64,000 bases of DNA. Origin: Hybos culiciformis (Eukaryota > Arthropoda > Insecta > Diptera > Hybotidae). The stretch spans positions 186,001-250,000 of the forward strand of contig CAXFZM010000350.1 in assembly GCA_964007475.1 (NCBI GenBank), read 5' to 3'. Shown piece by piece: positions 38,953 through 51,970 of the stretch (the stretch's first letter is position 1; each line of letters opens with the position of its first letter). The notes beneath the pieces are model-generated. The model was not told where the DNA came from, made no database searches, and worked only from the letters and a program-made list of their open reading frames with translations. A program made the translations under genes and the position numbers.

Positions 38953-40440
38953 CACATAAAATGTTGACTTTGGGCTGGTTTTTTGTTCATTACTCCGGCT
39001 CCAGACCTCGGACAACCTCCGTTTATGGCTTAAATTAAAGGTCTAGGAATTACGCTTCTTTCTGTGCAATTTTTATGTAAATCGGTTTTCTAGATCCGGA
39101 GAAATAAACGATAAGGTGAGCAAACCCCCTAACTTTAACACATAAAATGTTGACTTTGGGCTGGTTTTTTGTTCATTACTCCGGCTCCAGACCTCGGACA
39201 ACCTCCGTTTATGGCTTAAATTAAAGGTCTAGGAATTACGCTTCTTTCTGTGCAATTTTTATGAAAATCGGTTTTCTAGATCCGGAGAAATAAACGATAA
39301 GGTGAGCAAACCCCCTAACTTTAACACATAAAATGTTGACTTTGGGCTGGTTTTTTGTTCATTACTCCGGCTCCAGACCTCGGACAACCTCCGTTTATGG
39401 CTTAAATTAAAGGTCTAGGAATTACGCTTCTTTCTGTGCAATTTTTATGAAAATCGGTTTTCTAGATCCGGAGAAATAAACGATAAGGTGAGCAAACCCC
39501 CTAACTTTAACACATAAAATGTTGACTTTGGGCTGGTTTTTTGTTCATTACTCCGGCTCCAGACCTCGGACAACCTCCGTTTATGGCTTAAATTAAAGGT
39601 CTAGGAATTACGCTTCTTTCTGTGCAATTTTTATGTAAATCGGTTTTCTAGATCCGGAGAAATAAACGATAAGGTGAGCAAACCCCCTAACTTTAACACA
39701 TAAAATGTTGACTTTGGGCTGGTTTTTTGTTCATTACTCCGGCTCCAGACCTCGGACAACCTCCGTTTATGGCTTAAATTAAAGGTCTAGGAATTACGCT
39801 TCTTTCTGTGCAATTTTTATGAAAATCGGTTTTCTAGATCCGGAGAAATAAACGATAAGGTGAGCAAACCCCCTAACTTTAACACATAAAATGTTGACTT
39901 TGGGCTGGTTTTTTGTTCATTACTCCGGCTCCAGACCTCGGACAACCTCCGTTTATGGCTTAAATTAAAGGTCTAGGAATTACGCTTCTTTCTGTGCAAT
40001 TTTTATGTAAATCGGTTTTCTAGATCCGGAGAAATAAACGATAAGGTGAGCAAACCCCCTAACTTTAACACATAAAATGTTGACTTTGGGCTGGTTTTTT
40101 GTTCATTACTCCGGCTCCAGACCTCGGACAACCTCCGTTTATGGCTTAAATTAAAGGTCTAGGAATTACGCTTCTTTCTGTGCAATTTTTATGAAAATCG
40201 GTTTTCTAGATCCGGAGAAATAAACGATAAGGTGAGCAAACCCCCTAACTTTAACACATAAAATGTTGACTTTGGGCTGGTTTTTTGTTCATTACTCCGG
40301 CTCCAGACCTCGGACAACCTCCGTTTATGGCTTAAATTAAAGGTCTAGAAATTACGCTTCTTTCTGTGCAATTTTTATGAAAATCGGTTTTCTAGATCCG
40401 GAGAAATAAACGATAAGGTGAGCAAACCCCCTAACTTTAA
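38953..40440. repeat. run of eight consecutive C-type monomers
   Basis: Eight monomers of exactly 186 bp (1488 bp), all with gacaacctcc and tttatggc. At the tatgTaaat/tatgAaaat site they read T A A T A T A A. The final one has ctagaaatt instead of ctaggaatt. The last three, followed by a 195-bp monomer, match 27403-27960, where only three C-type monomers occur. C-type monomers are otherwise mostly solitary. Confidence 0.9.
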
Positions 40441-40635
40441 CACATAAAATGTTGACTTTGGGCTGGTTTTTTGTTCATTACTCCGGCTCCAGACCTCGGA
40501 GAACCTCCGTTTTTGGCTTAAATTAAAGGTCTAGAAATTACGCTTCTTTCTGTGCAATATTTATGAATCCGGAGAAATGCAATATTCTAGATCCGGAGAA
40601 ATAAACGATAAGGTGAGCAAACCCCCTAACTTTAA
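40441..40635. repeat. 195-bp insertion monomer 5
   Basis: Same insertion; directly follows the eight-monomer C-type run and precedes fused monomer 6. Confidence 0.92.
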
Positions 40636-41007
40636 CACATAAAATGTTGACTTTGGGCTGGTTTTTTGTTCATTACTCGGGCTCCAGACCTCGGAGAACC
40701 TCCGTTTTTGGCTTAAATTAAAGGTCTAGAAATTACGCTTCTTTCTGTGCAATTTTTATGAAAATCGGTTTTCTAGATCCGGAGAAATAAACGATAAGGT
40801 GAGCAAACCCCCTAACTTTAACACATAAAATGTTGACTTTGGGCTGGTTTTTTGTTCATTACTCCGGCTCCAGACCTCGGAGAACCTCCGTTTTTGGCTT
40901 AAATTAAAGGTCTAGAAATTACGCTTCTTTCTGTGCAATTTTTATGTAAATCGGTTTTCTAGATCCGGAGATATAAACGATAAGGTGAGCAAACCTCCTA
41001 ACTTTAA

Positions 41008-41267
41008 CACATAAAATGATGACTTTGGGCTGGTTTTTTGTTCATTACTCCGGCTCCAGACCTCGGAGAACTTCCGTTTTTGGCTTAAATTAAAGCTCTA
41101 GAAATTACGCTTCTTTCTTTTTATGAAAATCGGTTTTCGGCGGACCTCCGTTTTTGGCTTAAATTAAAGGTCTAGAAATTACGCTTCTTTCTGTGCAATT
41201 TTTATGAAAATCGGTTTTCTAGATCCGGAGAAATAAACGATAAGGTGAGCAAACCCCCTAATTTTAA
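41008..41267. repeat. 260-bp fused monomer 6
   Basis: Same junction as units 1-5, reappearing after about 30 kb without one; retains the ggagatat and atgatgac markers. Just before the next monomer it has ctaatttta. Confidence 0.92.
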
Positions 41268-44243
41268 CACATAAAATGTTGACTTTGGGCTGGTTTTTTG
41301 TTCATTACTCCGGCTCCAGACCTCGGAGAACCTCCGTTTTTGGCTTAAATTAAAGGTCTAGAAATTACGCTTCTTTCTGTGCAATTTTTATGAAAATCGG
41401 TTTTCTAGATCCGGAGAAATAAACGATAAGGTGAGCAAACCCCCTAACTTTAACACATAAAATGTTGACTTTGGGCTGGTTTTTTGTTCATTACTCCGGC
41501 TCCAGACCTCGGAGAACCTCCGTTTTTGGCTTAAATTAAAGGTCTAGAAATTACGCTTCTTTCTGTGCAATTTTTATGTAAATCGGTTTTCTAGATCCGG
41601 AGAAATAAACGATAAGGTGAGCAAACCCCCTAACTTTAACACATAAAATGTTGACTTTGGGCTGGTTTTTTGTTCATTACTCGGGCTCCAGACCTCGGAG
41701 AACCTTCGTTTTTGGCTTAAATTAAAGGTCTAGAAATTACGCTTCTTTCTGTGCAATTTTTATGAAAATCGGTTTTCTAGATCCGGAGAAATAAACGATA
41801 AGGTGAGCAAACCCCCTAACTTTAACACATAAAATGTTGACTTTGGGCTGGTTTTTTGTTCATTACTCCGGCTCCAGACTTCGGAAAACCTCCGTTTTTG
41901 GCTTAAATTAAAGGTCTAGAAATTACGCTTCTTTCTGTGCAATTTTTATGAAAATCGGTTTTCTAGATCCGGAGAAATAAACGATAAGGTGAGCAAACCC
42001 CCTAACTTTAACACATAAAATGTTGACTTTGGGCTGGTTTTTTGTTCATTTCTCCGGCTCCAGACCTCGGAGAACTTCCGTTTTTGGCTTAAATTAAAGG
42101 TCTAGAAATTACGCTTCTTTCTGTGCAATTTTTATGAAAATCGGTTTTCTAGATCCGGAGAAATAAACGATAAGGTGAGCAAACCCCCTAACTTTAACAC
42201 ATAAAATGTTGACTTTGGGCTGGTTTTTTGTTCATTACTCCGGCTCCAGACCTCGGAGAACTTCCGTTTTTGGCTTAAATTAAAGGTCTAGAAATTACGC
42301 TTCTTTCTGTGCAATTTTTATGAAAATCGGTTTTCTAGATCCGGAGAAATAAACGATAAGGTGAGCAAACCCCCTAACTTTAACACATAAAATGTTGACT
42401 TTGGGCTGGTTTTTTGTTCATTACTCCGGCTCCAGACCTCGGAGAACCTTCGTTTTTGGCTTAAATTAAAGGTCTAGAAATTACGCTTCTTTCTCTGCAA
42501 TTTTTATGAAAATCGGTTTTCTAGATCCGGAGAAATAAACGATAAGGTGAGCAAACCCCCTAACTTTAACACATAAAATGTTGACTTTGGGCTGGTTTTT
42601 TGTTCATTACTCCGGCTCCAGACTTCGGAAAACCTCCGTTTTTGGCTTAAATTAAAGGTCTAGAAATTACGCTTCTTTCTGTGCAATTTTTATGAAAATC
42701 GGTTTTCTAGATCCGGAGAAATAAACGATAAGGTGAGCAAACCCCCTAACTTTAACACATAAAATGTTGACTTTGGGCTGGTTTTTTGTTCATTACTCCG
42801 GCTCCAGACCTCGGAGAACCTCCGTTTTTGGCTTAAATTAAAGGTCTAGAAATTACGCTTCTTTCTGTGCAATTTTTATGTAAATCGGTTTTCTAGATCC
42901 GGAGAAATAAACGATAAGGTGAGCAAACCCCCTAACTTTAACACATAAAATGTTGACTTTGGGCTGGTTTTTTGTTCATTACTCGGGCTCCAGACCTCGG
43001 AGAACCTTCGTTTTTGGCTTAAATTAAAGGTCTAGAAATTACGCTTCTTTCTGTGCAATTTTTATGAAAATCGGTTTTCTAGATCCGGAGAAATAAACGA
43101 TAAGGTGAGCAAATCCCCTAACTTTAACACATAAAATGTTGACTTTGGGCTGGTTTTTTGTTCATTACTCCGGCTCCAGACCTCGGAGAACCTCCGTTTT
43201 TGGCTTAAATTAAAGGTCTAGAAATTACGCTTCTTTCTGTGCAATTTTTATGAAAATCGGTTTTCTAGATCCGGAGAAATAAACGATAAGGTGAGCAAAC
43301 CCCCTAACTTTAACACATAAAATGTTGACTTTGGGCTGGTTTTTTGTTCATTACTCCGGCTCCAGACCTCGGAGAACTTCCGTTTTTGGCTTAAATTAAA
43401 GGTCTAGAAATTACGCTTCTTTCTGTGCAATTTTTATGAAAATCGGTTTTCTAGATCCGGAGAAATAAACGATAAGGTGAGCAAACCCCCTAACTTTAAC
43501 ACATAAAATGTTGACTTTGGGCTGGTTTTTTGTTCATTACTCCGGCTCCAGACCTCGGACAACCTCCGTTTATGGCTTAAATTAAAGGTCTAGGAATTAC
43601 GCTTCTTTCTGTGCAATTTTTATGAAAATCGGTTCTCTAGATCCGGAGAAGTAAACGATAAGGTGAGCAAACCCCCTAGCTTTAACACATAAAATGTTGA
43701 CTTTGGGCTGGTTTTTTGTTCATTACTCCGGCTCCAGACTTCGGCGGACCTCCGTTTTTGGCTTAAATTAAAGGTCTAGAAATTACGCTTCTTTCTGTGC
43801 AATTTTTATGTAAATCGGTTTTCTAGATCCGGAGAAATAAACGATAAGGTGAGCAAACCCCCTAACTTTAACACATAAAATGTTGACTTTGGGCTGGTTT
43901 TTTGTTCATTACTCCGGCTCCAGACTTCGGCGGACCTCCGTTTTTGGCTTAAATTAAAGGTCTAGAAATTACGCTTCTTTCTGTGCAATTTTTATGAAAA
44001 TCGGTTTTCTAGATCCGGAGAAATAAACGATAAGGTGAGCAAACCCCCTAACTGTAACACATAAAATGTTGACTTTGGGCTGGTTTTTTGTTCATTACTC
44101 CGGCTCTAGACCTCGGAGAACCTCCGTTTTTGGCTTAAATTAAAGGTCTAGAAATTACGCTTCTTTCTGTGCAATTTTTATGAAAATCGGTTTTCTAGAT
44201 CCGGAGAAATAAACGATAAGGTGAGCAAACCCCCTAACTTTAA

Positions 44244-44438
44244 CACATAAAATGTTGACTTTGGGCTGGTTTTTTGTTCATTACTCCGGCTCTAGACCTC
44301 GGAGAACCTCCGTTTTTGGCTTAAATTAAAGGTCTAGAAATTACGCTTCTTTCTGTGCAATATTTATGAATCCGGAGAAATGCAATATTCTAGATCCGGA
44401 GAAATAAACGATAAGGTGAGCAAACCCCCTAACTTTAA
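44244..44438. repeat. 195-bp insertion monomer 6
   Basis: Same insertion, here in a monomer with ctctagacc in place of ctccagacc. Confidence 0.92.
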
Positions 44439-47400
44439 CACATAAAATGTTGACTTTGGGCTGGTTTTTTGTTCATTACTCGGGCTCCAGACCTCGGAGA
44501 ACCTCCGTTTTTGGCTTAAATTAAAGGTCTAGAAATTACGCTTCTTTCTGTGCAATTTTTATGAAAATCGGTTTTCTAGATCCGGAGAAATAAACGATAA
44601 GGTGAGCAAACCCCCTAACTTTAACACATAAAATGTTGACTTTGGGCTGGTTTTTTGTTCATTACTCCGGCTCCAGACCTCGGAGAACCTCCGTTTTTGG
44701 CTTAAATTAAAGGTCTAGAAATTACGCTTCTTTCTGTGCAATTTTTATGTAAATCGGTTTTCTAGATCCGGAGAAATAAACGATAAGGTGAGCAAACCCC
44801 CTAACTTTAACACATAAAATGTTGACTTTGGGCTGGTTTTTTGTTCATTACTCGGGCTCCAGACCTCGGAGAACCTTCGTTTTTGGCTTAAATTAAAGGT
44901 CTAGAAATTACGCTTCTTTCTGTGCAATTTTTATGAAAATCGGTTTTCTAGATCCGGAGAAATAAACGATAAGGTGAGCAAACCCCCTAACTATAACACA
45001 TAAAATGTTGACTTTGGGCTGGTTTTTTGTTCATTACTCCGGCTCCAGACTTCGGAAAACCTCCGTTTTTGGCTTAAATTAAAGGTCTAGAAATTACGCT
45101 TCTTTCTGTGCAATTTTTATGAAAATCGGTTTTCTAGATCCGGAGAAATAAACGATAAGGTGAGCAAACCCCCTAACTTTAACACATAAAATGTTGACTT
45201 TGGGCTGGTTTTTTGTTCATTTCTCCGGCTCCAGACCTCGGAGAACTTCCGTTTTTGGCTTAAATTAAAGGTCTAGAAATTACGCTTCTTTCTGTGCAAT
45301 TTTTATGAAAATCGGTTTTCTAGATCCGGAGAAATAAACGATAAGGTGAGCAAACCCCCTAACTTTAACACATAAAATGTTGACTTTGGGCTGGTTTTTT
45401 GTTCATTACTCCGGCTCCAGACCTCGGAGAACTTCCGTTTTTGGCTTAAATTAAAGGTCTAGAAATTACGCTTCTTTCTGTGCAATTTTTATGAAAATCG
45501 GTTTTCTAGATCCGGAGAAATAAACGATAAGGTGAGCAAACCCCCTAACTTTAACACATAAAATGTTGACTTTGGGCTGGTTTTTTGTTCATTACTCCGG
45601 CTCCAGACCTCGGACAACCTCCGTTTATGGCTTAAATTAAAGGTCTAGGAATTACGCTTCTTTCTGTGCAATTTTTATGTAAATCGGTTTTCTAGATCCG
45701 GAGAAATAAACGATAAGGTGAGCAAACCCCCTAGCTTTAACACATAAAATGTTGACTTTGGGCTGGTTTTTTGTTCATTACTCGGGCTCCAGACCTCGGA
45801 GAACCTTCGTTTTTGGCTTAAATTAAAGGTCTAGAAATTACGCTTCTTTCTGTGCAATTTTTATGAAAATCGGTTTTCTAGATCCGGAGAAATAAACGAT
45901 AAGGTGAGCAAACCCCCTAACTTTAACACATAAAATGTTGACTTTGGGCTGGTTTTTTGTTCATTACTCCGGCTCCAGACCTCGGAGAACCTCCGTTTTT
46001 GTCTTAAATTAAAGGTCTAGAAATTACGCTTCTTTCTGTGCAATTTTTATGTAAATCGGTTTTCTAGATCCGGAGAAATAAACGATAAGGTGAGCAAACC
46101 CCCTAACTTTAACACATAAAATGTTGACTTTGGGCTGGTTTTTTGTTCATTACTCGGGCTCCAGACCTCGGAGAACCTTCGTTTTTGGCTTAAATTAAAG
46201 GTCTAGAAATTACGCTTCTTTCTATGCAATTTTTATGAAAATCGGTTTTCTAGATCCGGAGAAATAAACGATAAGGTGAGCAAACCCCCTAACTTTAACA
46301 CATAAAATGTTGACTTTGGGCTGGTTTTTTGTTCATTACTCCGGCTCCAGACTTCGGAAAACCTCCGTTTTTGGCTTAAATTAAAGGTCTAGAAATTACG
46401 CTTCTTTCTGTGCAATTTTTATGAAAATCGGTTTTCTAGATCCGGAGAAATAAACGATAAGGTGAGCAAACCCCCTAACTTTAACACATAAAATGTTGAC
46501 TTTGGGCTGGTTTTTTGTTCATTACTCCGGCTCCAGACCTCGGAGAACCTCCGTTTTTGGCTTAAATTAAAGGTCTAGAAATTACGCTTCTTTCTGTGCA
46601 ATTTTTATGTAAATCGGTTTTCTAGATCCGGAGAAATAAACGATAAGGTGAGCAAACCCCCTAACTTTAACACATAAAATGTTGACTTTGGGCTGGTTTT
46701 TTGTTCATTACTCGGGCTCCAGACCTCGGAGAATCTTCGTTTTTGGCTTAAATTAAAGGTCTAGAAATTACGCTTCTTTCTGTGCAATTTTTATGAAAAT
46801 CGGTTTTCTAGATCCGGAGAAATAAACGATAAGGTGAGCAAACCCCCTAACTTTAACACATAAAATGTTGACTTTGGGCTGGTTTTTTGTTCATTACTCC
46901 GGCTCCAGACCTCGGAGAACCTCCGTTTTTGGCTTAAATTAAAGGTCTAGAAATTACGCTTCTTTCTGTGCAATTTTTATGAAAATCGGTTTTCTAGATC
47001 CGGAGAAATAAACGATAAGGTGAGCAAACCCCCTAACTTTAACACATAAAATGTTGACTTTGGGCTGGTTTTTTGTTCATTACTCCGGCTCCAGACCTCG
47101 GAGAACTTCCGTTTTTGGCTTAAATTAAAGGTCTAGAAATTACGCTTCTTTCTGTGCAATTTTTATGAAAATCGGTTTTCTAGATCCGGAGAAATAAACG
47201 ATAAGGTGAGCAAACCCCCTAACTTTAACACGTAAAATGTTGACTTTGGGCTGGTTTTTTGTTCATTACTCCGGCTCCAGACCTCGGACAACCTCCGTTT
47301 ATGGCTTAAATTAAAGGTCTAGGAATTACGCTTCTTTCTGTGCAATTTTTATGAAAATCGGTTCTCTAGATCCGGAGAAGTAAACGATAAGGTGAGCAAA

Positions 47401-48716
47401 CCCCCTAGCTTTAACACATAAAATGTTGACTTTGGGCTGGTTTTTTGTTCATTACTCCGGCTCCAGACTTCGGCGGACCTCCGTTTTTGGCTTAAATTAA
47501 AGGTCTAGAAATTACGCTTCTTTCTGTGCAATTTTTATGTAAATCGGTTTTCTAGATCCGGAGAAATAAACGATAAGGTGAGCAAACCCCCTAACTTTAA
47601 CACATAAAATGTTGACTTTGGGCTGGTTTTTTGTTCATTACTCCGGCTCCAGACTTCGGCGGACCTCCGTTTTTGGCTTAAATTAAAGGTCTAGAAATTA
47701 CGCTTCTTTCTGTGCAATTTTTATGAAAATCGGTTTTCTAGATCCGGAGAAATAAACGATAAGGTGAGCAAACCCCCTAACTTTAACACATAAAATGTTG
47801 ACTTTGGGCTGGTTTTTTGTTCATTACTCCGGCTCCAGACCTCGGAGAACTTCCGTTTTTGGCTTAAATTAAAGGTCTAGAAATTACGCTTCTTTCTGTG
47901 CAATTTTTATGAAAATCGGTTTTCTAGATCCGGAGAAATAAACGATAAGGTGAGCAAACCCCCTAACTTTAACACGTAAAATGTTGACTTTGGGCTGGTT
48001 TTTTGTTCATTACTCCGGCTCCAGACCTCGGACAACCTCCGTTTATGGCTTAAATTAAAGGTCTAGGAATTACGCTTCTTTCTGTGCAATTTTTATGAAA
48101 ATCGGTTCTCTAGATCCGGAGAAGTAAACGATAAGGTGAGCAAACCCCCTAGCTTTAACACATAAAATGTTGACTTTGGGCTGGTTTTTTGTTCATTACT
48201 CCGGCTCCAGACTTCGGCGGACCTCCGTTTTTGGCTTAAATTAAAGGTCTAGAAATTACGCTTCTTTCTGTGCAATTTTTATGTAAATCGGTTTTCTAGA
48301 TCCGGAGAAATAAACGATAAGGTGAGCAAACCCCCTAACTTTAACACATAAAATGTTGACTTTGGGCTGGTTTTTTGTTCATTACTCCGGCTCCAGACTT
48401 CGGCGGACCTCCGTTTTTGGCTTAAATTAAAGGTCTAGAAATTACGCTTCTTTCTGTGCAATTTTTATGAAAATCGGTTTTCTAGATCCGGAGAAATAAA
48501 CGATAAGGTGAGCAAACCCCCTAACTGTAACACATAAAATGTTGACTTTGGGCTGGTTTTTTGTTCATTACTCCGGCTCTAGACCTCGGAGAACCTCCGT
48601 TTTTGGCTTAAATTAAAGGTCTAGAAATTACGCTTCTTTCTGTGCAATTTTTATGTAAATCGGTTTTCTAGATCCGGAGAAATAAACGATAAGGTGAGCA
48701 AACCCCCTAACTTTAA

Positions 48717-48911
48717 CACATAAAATGTTGACTTTGGGCTGGTTTTTTGTTCATTACTCCGGCTCCAGACCTCGGAGAACCTCCGTTTTTGGCTTAAATT
48801 AAAGGTCTAGAAATTACGCTTCTTTCTGTGCAATATTTATGAATCCGGAGAAATGCAATATTCTAGATCCGGAGAAATAAACGATAAGGTGAGCAAACCC
48901 CCTAACTTTAA
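48717..48911. repeat. 195-bp insertion monomer 7
   Basis: Same insertion; partner of copy 10 in the 6684-bp-offset block. Confidence 0.92.
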
Positions 48912-51329
48912 CACATAAAATGTTGACTTTGGGCTGGTTTTTTGTTCATTACTCGGGCTCCAGACCTCGGAGAACCTCCGTTTTTGGCTTAAATTAAAGG
49001 TCTAGAAATTACGCTTCTTTCTGTGCAATTTTTATGAAAATCGGTTTTCTAGATCCGGAGAAATAAACGATAAGGTGAGCAAACCCCCTAACTTTAACAC
49101 ATAAAATGTTGACTTTGGGCTGGTTTTTTGTTCATTACTCCGGCTCCAGACCTCGGAGAACCTCCGTTTTTGGCTTAAATTAAAGGTCTAGAAATTACGC
49201 TTCTTTCTGTGCAATTTTTATGTAAATCGGTTTTCTAGATCCGGAGAAATAAACGATAAGGTGAGCAAACCCCCTAACTTTAACACATAAAATGTTGACT
49301 TTGGGCTGGTTTTTTGTTCATTACTCCGGCTCCTGACCTCGGAGAACCTCCGTTTTTGGCTTAAATTAAAGGTCTAGAAATTACGCTTCTTTCTGTGCAA
49401 TTTTTATGTAAATCGGTTTTCTAGATCCGGAGAAATAAACGATAAGGTGAGCAAACCCCCTAACTTTAACACATAAAATGTTGACTTTGGGCTGGGTTTT
49501 TGTTCATTACTCGGGCTCCAGACCTCGGAGAACCTTCGTTTTTGGCTTAAATTAAAGGTCTAGAAATTACGCTTCTTTCTGTGCAATTTTTATGAAAATC
49601 GGTTTTCTAGATCCGGAGAAATAAACGATAAGGTGAGCAAACCCCCTAACTTTAACACATAAAATGTTGACTTTGGGCTGGTTTTTTGTTCATTACTCCG
49701 GCTCCAGACTTCGGAAAACCTCCGTTTTTGGCTTAAATTAAAGGTCTAGAAATTACGCTTCTTTCTGTGCAATTTTTATGAAAATCGGTTTTCTAGATCC
49801 GGAGAAATAAACGATAAGGTGAGCAAACCCCCTAACTTTAACACATAAAATGTTGACTTTGGGCTGGTTTTTTGTTCATTACTCCGGCTCCAGACCTCGG
49901 AGAACCTCCGTTTTTGGCTTAAATTAAAGGTCTAGAAATTACGCTTCTTTCTGTGCAATTTTTATGTAAATCGGTTTTCTAGATCCGGAGAAATAAACGA
50001 TAAGGTGAGCAAACCCCCTAACTTTAACACATAAAATGTTGACTTTGGGCTGGTTTTTTGTTCATTACTCGGGCTCCAGACCTCGGAGAACCTTCGTTTT
50101 TGGCTTAAATTAAAGGTCTAGAAATTACGCTTCTTTCTGTGCAATTTTTATGAAAATCGGTTTTCTAGATCCGGAGAAATAAACGATAAGGTGAGCAAAC
50201 CCCCTAACTTTAACACATAAAATGTTGACTTTGGGCTGGTTTTTTGTTCATTACTCCGGCTCCAGACCTCGGAGAACCTCCGTTTTTGGCTTAAATTAAA
50301 GGTCTAGAAATTACGCTTCTTTCTGTGCAATTTTTATGAAAATCGGTTTTCTAGATCCGGAGAAATAAACGATAAGGTGAGCAAACCCCCTAACTTTAAC
50401 ACATAAAATGTTGACTTTGGGCTGGTTTTTTGTTCATTACTCCGGCTCCAGACCTCGGAGAACTTCCGTTTTTGGCTTAAATTAAAGGTCTAGAAATTAC
50501 GCTTCTTTCTGTGCAATTTTTATGAAAATCGGTTTTCTAGATCCGGAGAAATAAACGATAAGGTGAGCAAACCCCCTAACTTTAACACATAAAATGTTGA
50601 CTTTGGGCTGGTTTTTTGTTCATTACTCCGGCTCCAGACCTCGGAGAACCTCCGTTTATGGCTTAAATTAAAGGTCTAGGAATTACGCTTCTTTCTGTGC
50701 AATTTTTATGAAAATCGGTTCTCTAGATCCGGAGAAGTAAACGATAAGGTGAGCAAACCCCCTAGCTTTAACACATAAAATGTTGACTTTGGGCTGGTTT
50801 TTTGTTCATTACTCCGGCTCCAGACTTCGGCGGACCTCCGTTTTTGGCTTAAATTAAAGGTCTAGAAATTACGCTTCTTTCTGTGCAATTTTTATGTAAA
50901 TCGGTTTTCTAGATCCGGAGAAATAAACGATAAGGTGAGCAAACCCCCTAACTTTAACACATAAAATGTTGACTTTGGGCTGGTTTTTTGTTCATTACTC
51001 CGGCTCCAGACTTCGGCGGACCTCCGTTTTTGGCTTAAATTAAAGGTCTAGAAATTACGCTTCTTTCTGTGCAATTTTTATGAAAATCGGTTTTCTAGAT
51101 CCGGAGAAATAAACGATAAGGTGAGCAAACCCCCTAACTGTAACACATAAAATGTTGACTTTGGGCTGGTTTTTTGTTCATTACTCCGGCTCTAGACCTC
51201 GGAGAACCTCCGTTTTTGGCTTAAATTAAAGGTCTAGAAATTACGCTTCTTTCTGTGCAAATTTTATGAAAATCGGTTTTCTAGATCCGGAGAAATAAAC
51301 GATAAGGTGAGCAAACCCCCTAACTTTAA

Positions 51330-51524
51330 CACATAAAATGTTGACTTTGGGCTGGTTTTTTGTTCATTACTCCGGCTCCAGACCTCGGAGAACCTCCGTT
51401 TTTGGCTTAAATTAAAGGTCTAGAAATTACGCTTCTTTCTGTGCAATATTTATGAATCCGGAGAAATGCAATATTCTAGATCCGGAGAAATAAACGATAA
51501 GGTGAGCAAACCCCCTAACTTTAA
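51330..51524. repeat. 195-bp insertion monomer 8
   Basis: Same insertion; partner of copy 11 (offset 6683). The next monomer leads straight into the ggagatat variant and fused monomer 7, one monomer earlier than in other copies. Confidence 0.92.
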
Positions 51525-51710
51525 CACATAAAATGTTGACTTTGGGCTGGTTTTTTGTTCATTACTCGGGCTCCAGACCTCGGAGAACCTCCGTTTTTGG
51601 CTTAAATTAAAGGTCTAGAAATTACGCTTCTTTCTGTGCAACTTTTATGTAAATCGGTTTTCTAGATCCGGAGATATAAACGATAAGGTGAGCAAACCTC
51701 CTAACTTTAA

Positions 51711-51970
51711 CACATAAAATGATGACTTTGGGCTGGTTTTTTGTTCATTACTCCGGCTCCAGACCTCGGAGAACTTCCGTTTTTGGCTTAAATTAAAGCT
51801 CTAGAAATTACGCTTCTTTCTTTTTATGAAAATCGGTTTTCGGCGGACCTCCGTTTTTGGCTTAAATTAAAGGTCTAGAAATAACGCTTCTTTCTGTGCA
51901 ATTTTTATGAAAATCGGTTTTCTAGATCCGGAGAAATAAACGATAAGGTGAGCAAACCCCCTAATTTTAA
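51711..51970. repeat. 260-bp fused monomer 7
   Basis: Same junction; the right half carries gaaataacgc and the unit leads into ctaattttaaccc, marks shared with units 8, 9 and 13. Confidence 0.92.

Larger units (their letters stand above)
47973..51640. repeat. 6684-bp-offset block, copy A
   Basis: The variants cacgtaaa (47973), the insertion monomer (48839), ggctcctgac (49328), gctggg (49491), ggttctctag (50717) and the second insertion monomer (51452) recur at 54657, 55523, 56011, 56174, 57400 and 58135, offset 6683-6684. The cacgtaaa variant also occurs 744 bp earlier at 47229. Confidence 0.85.
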
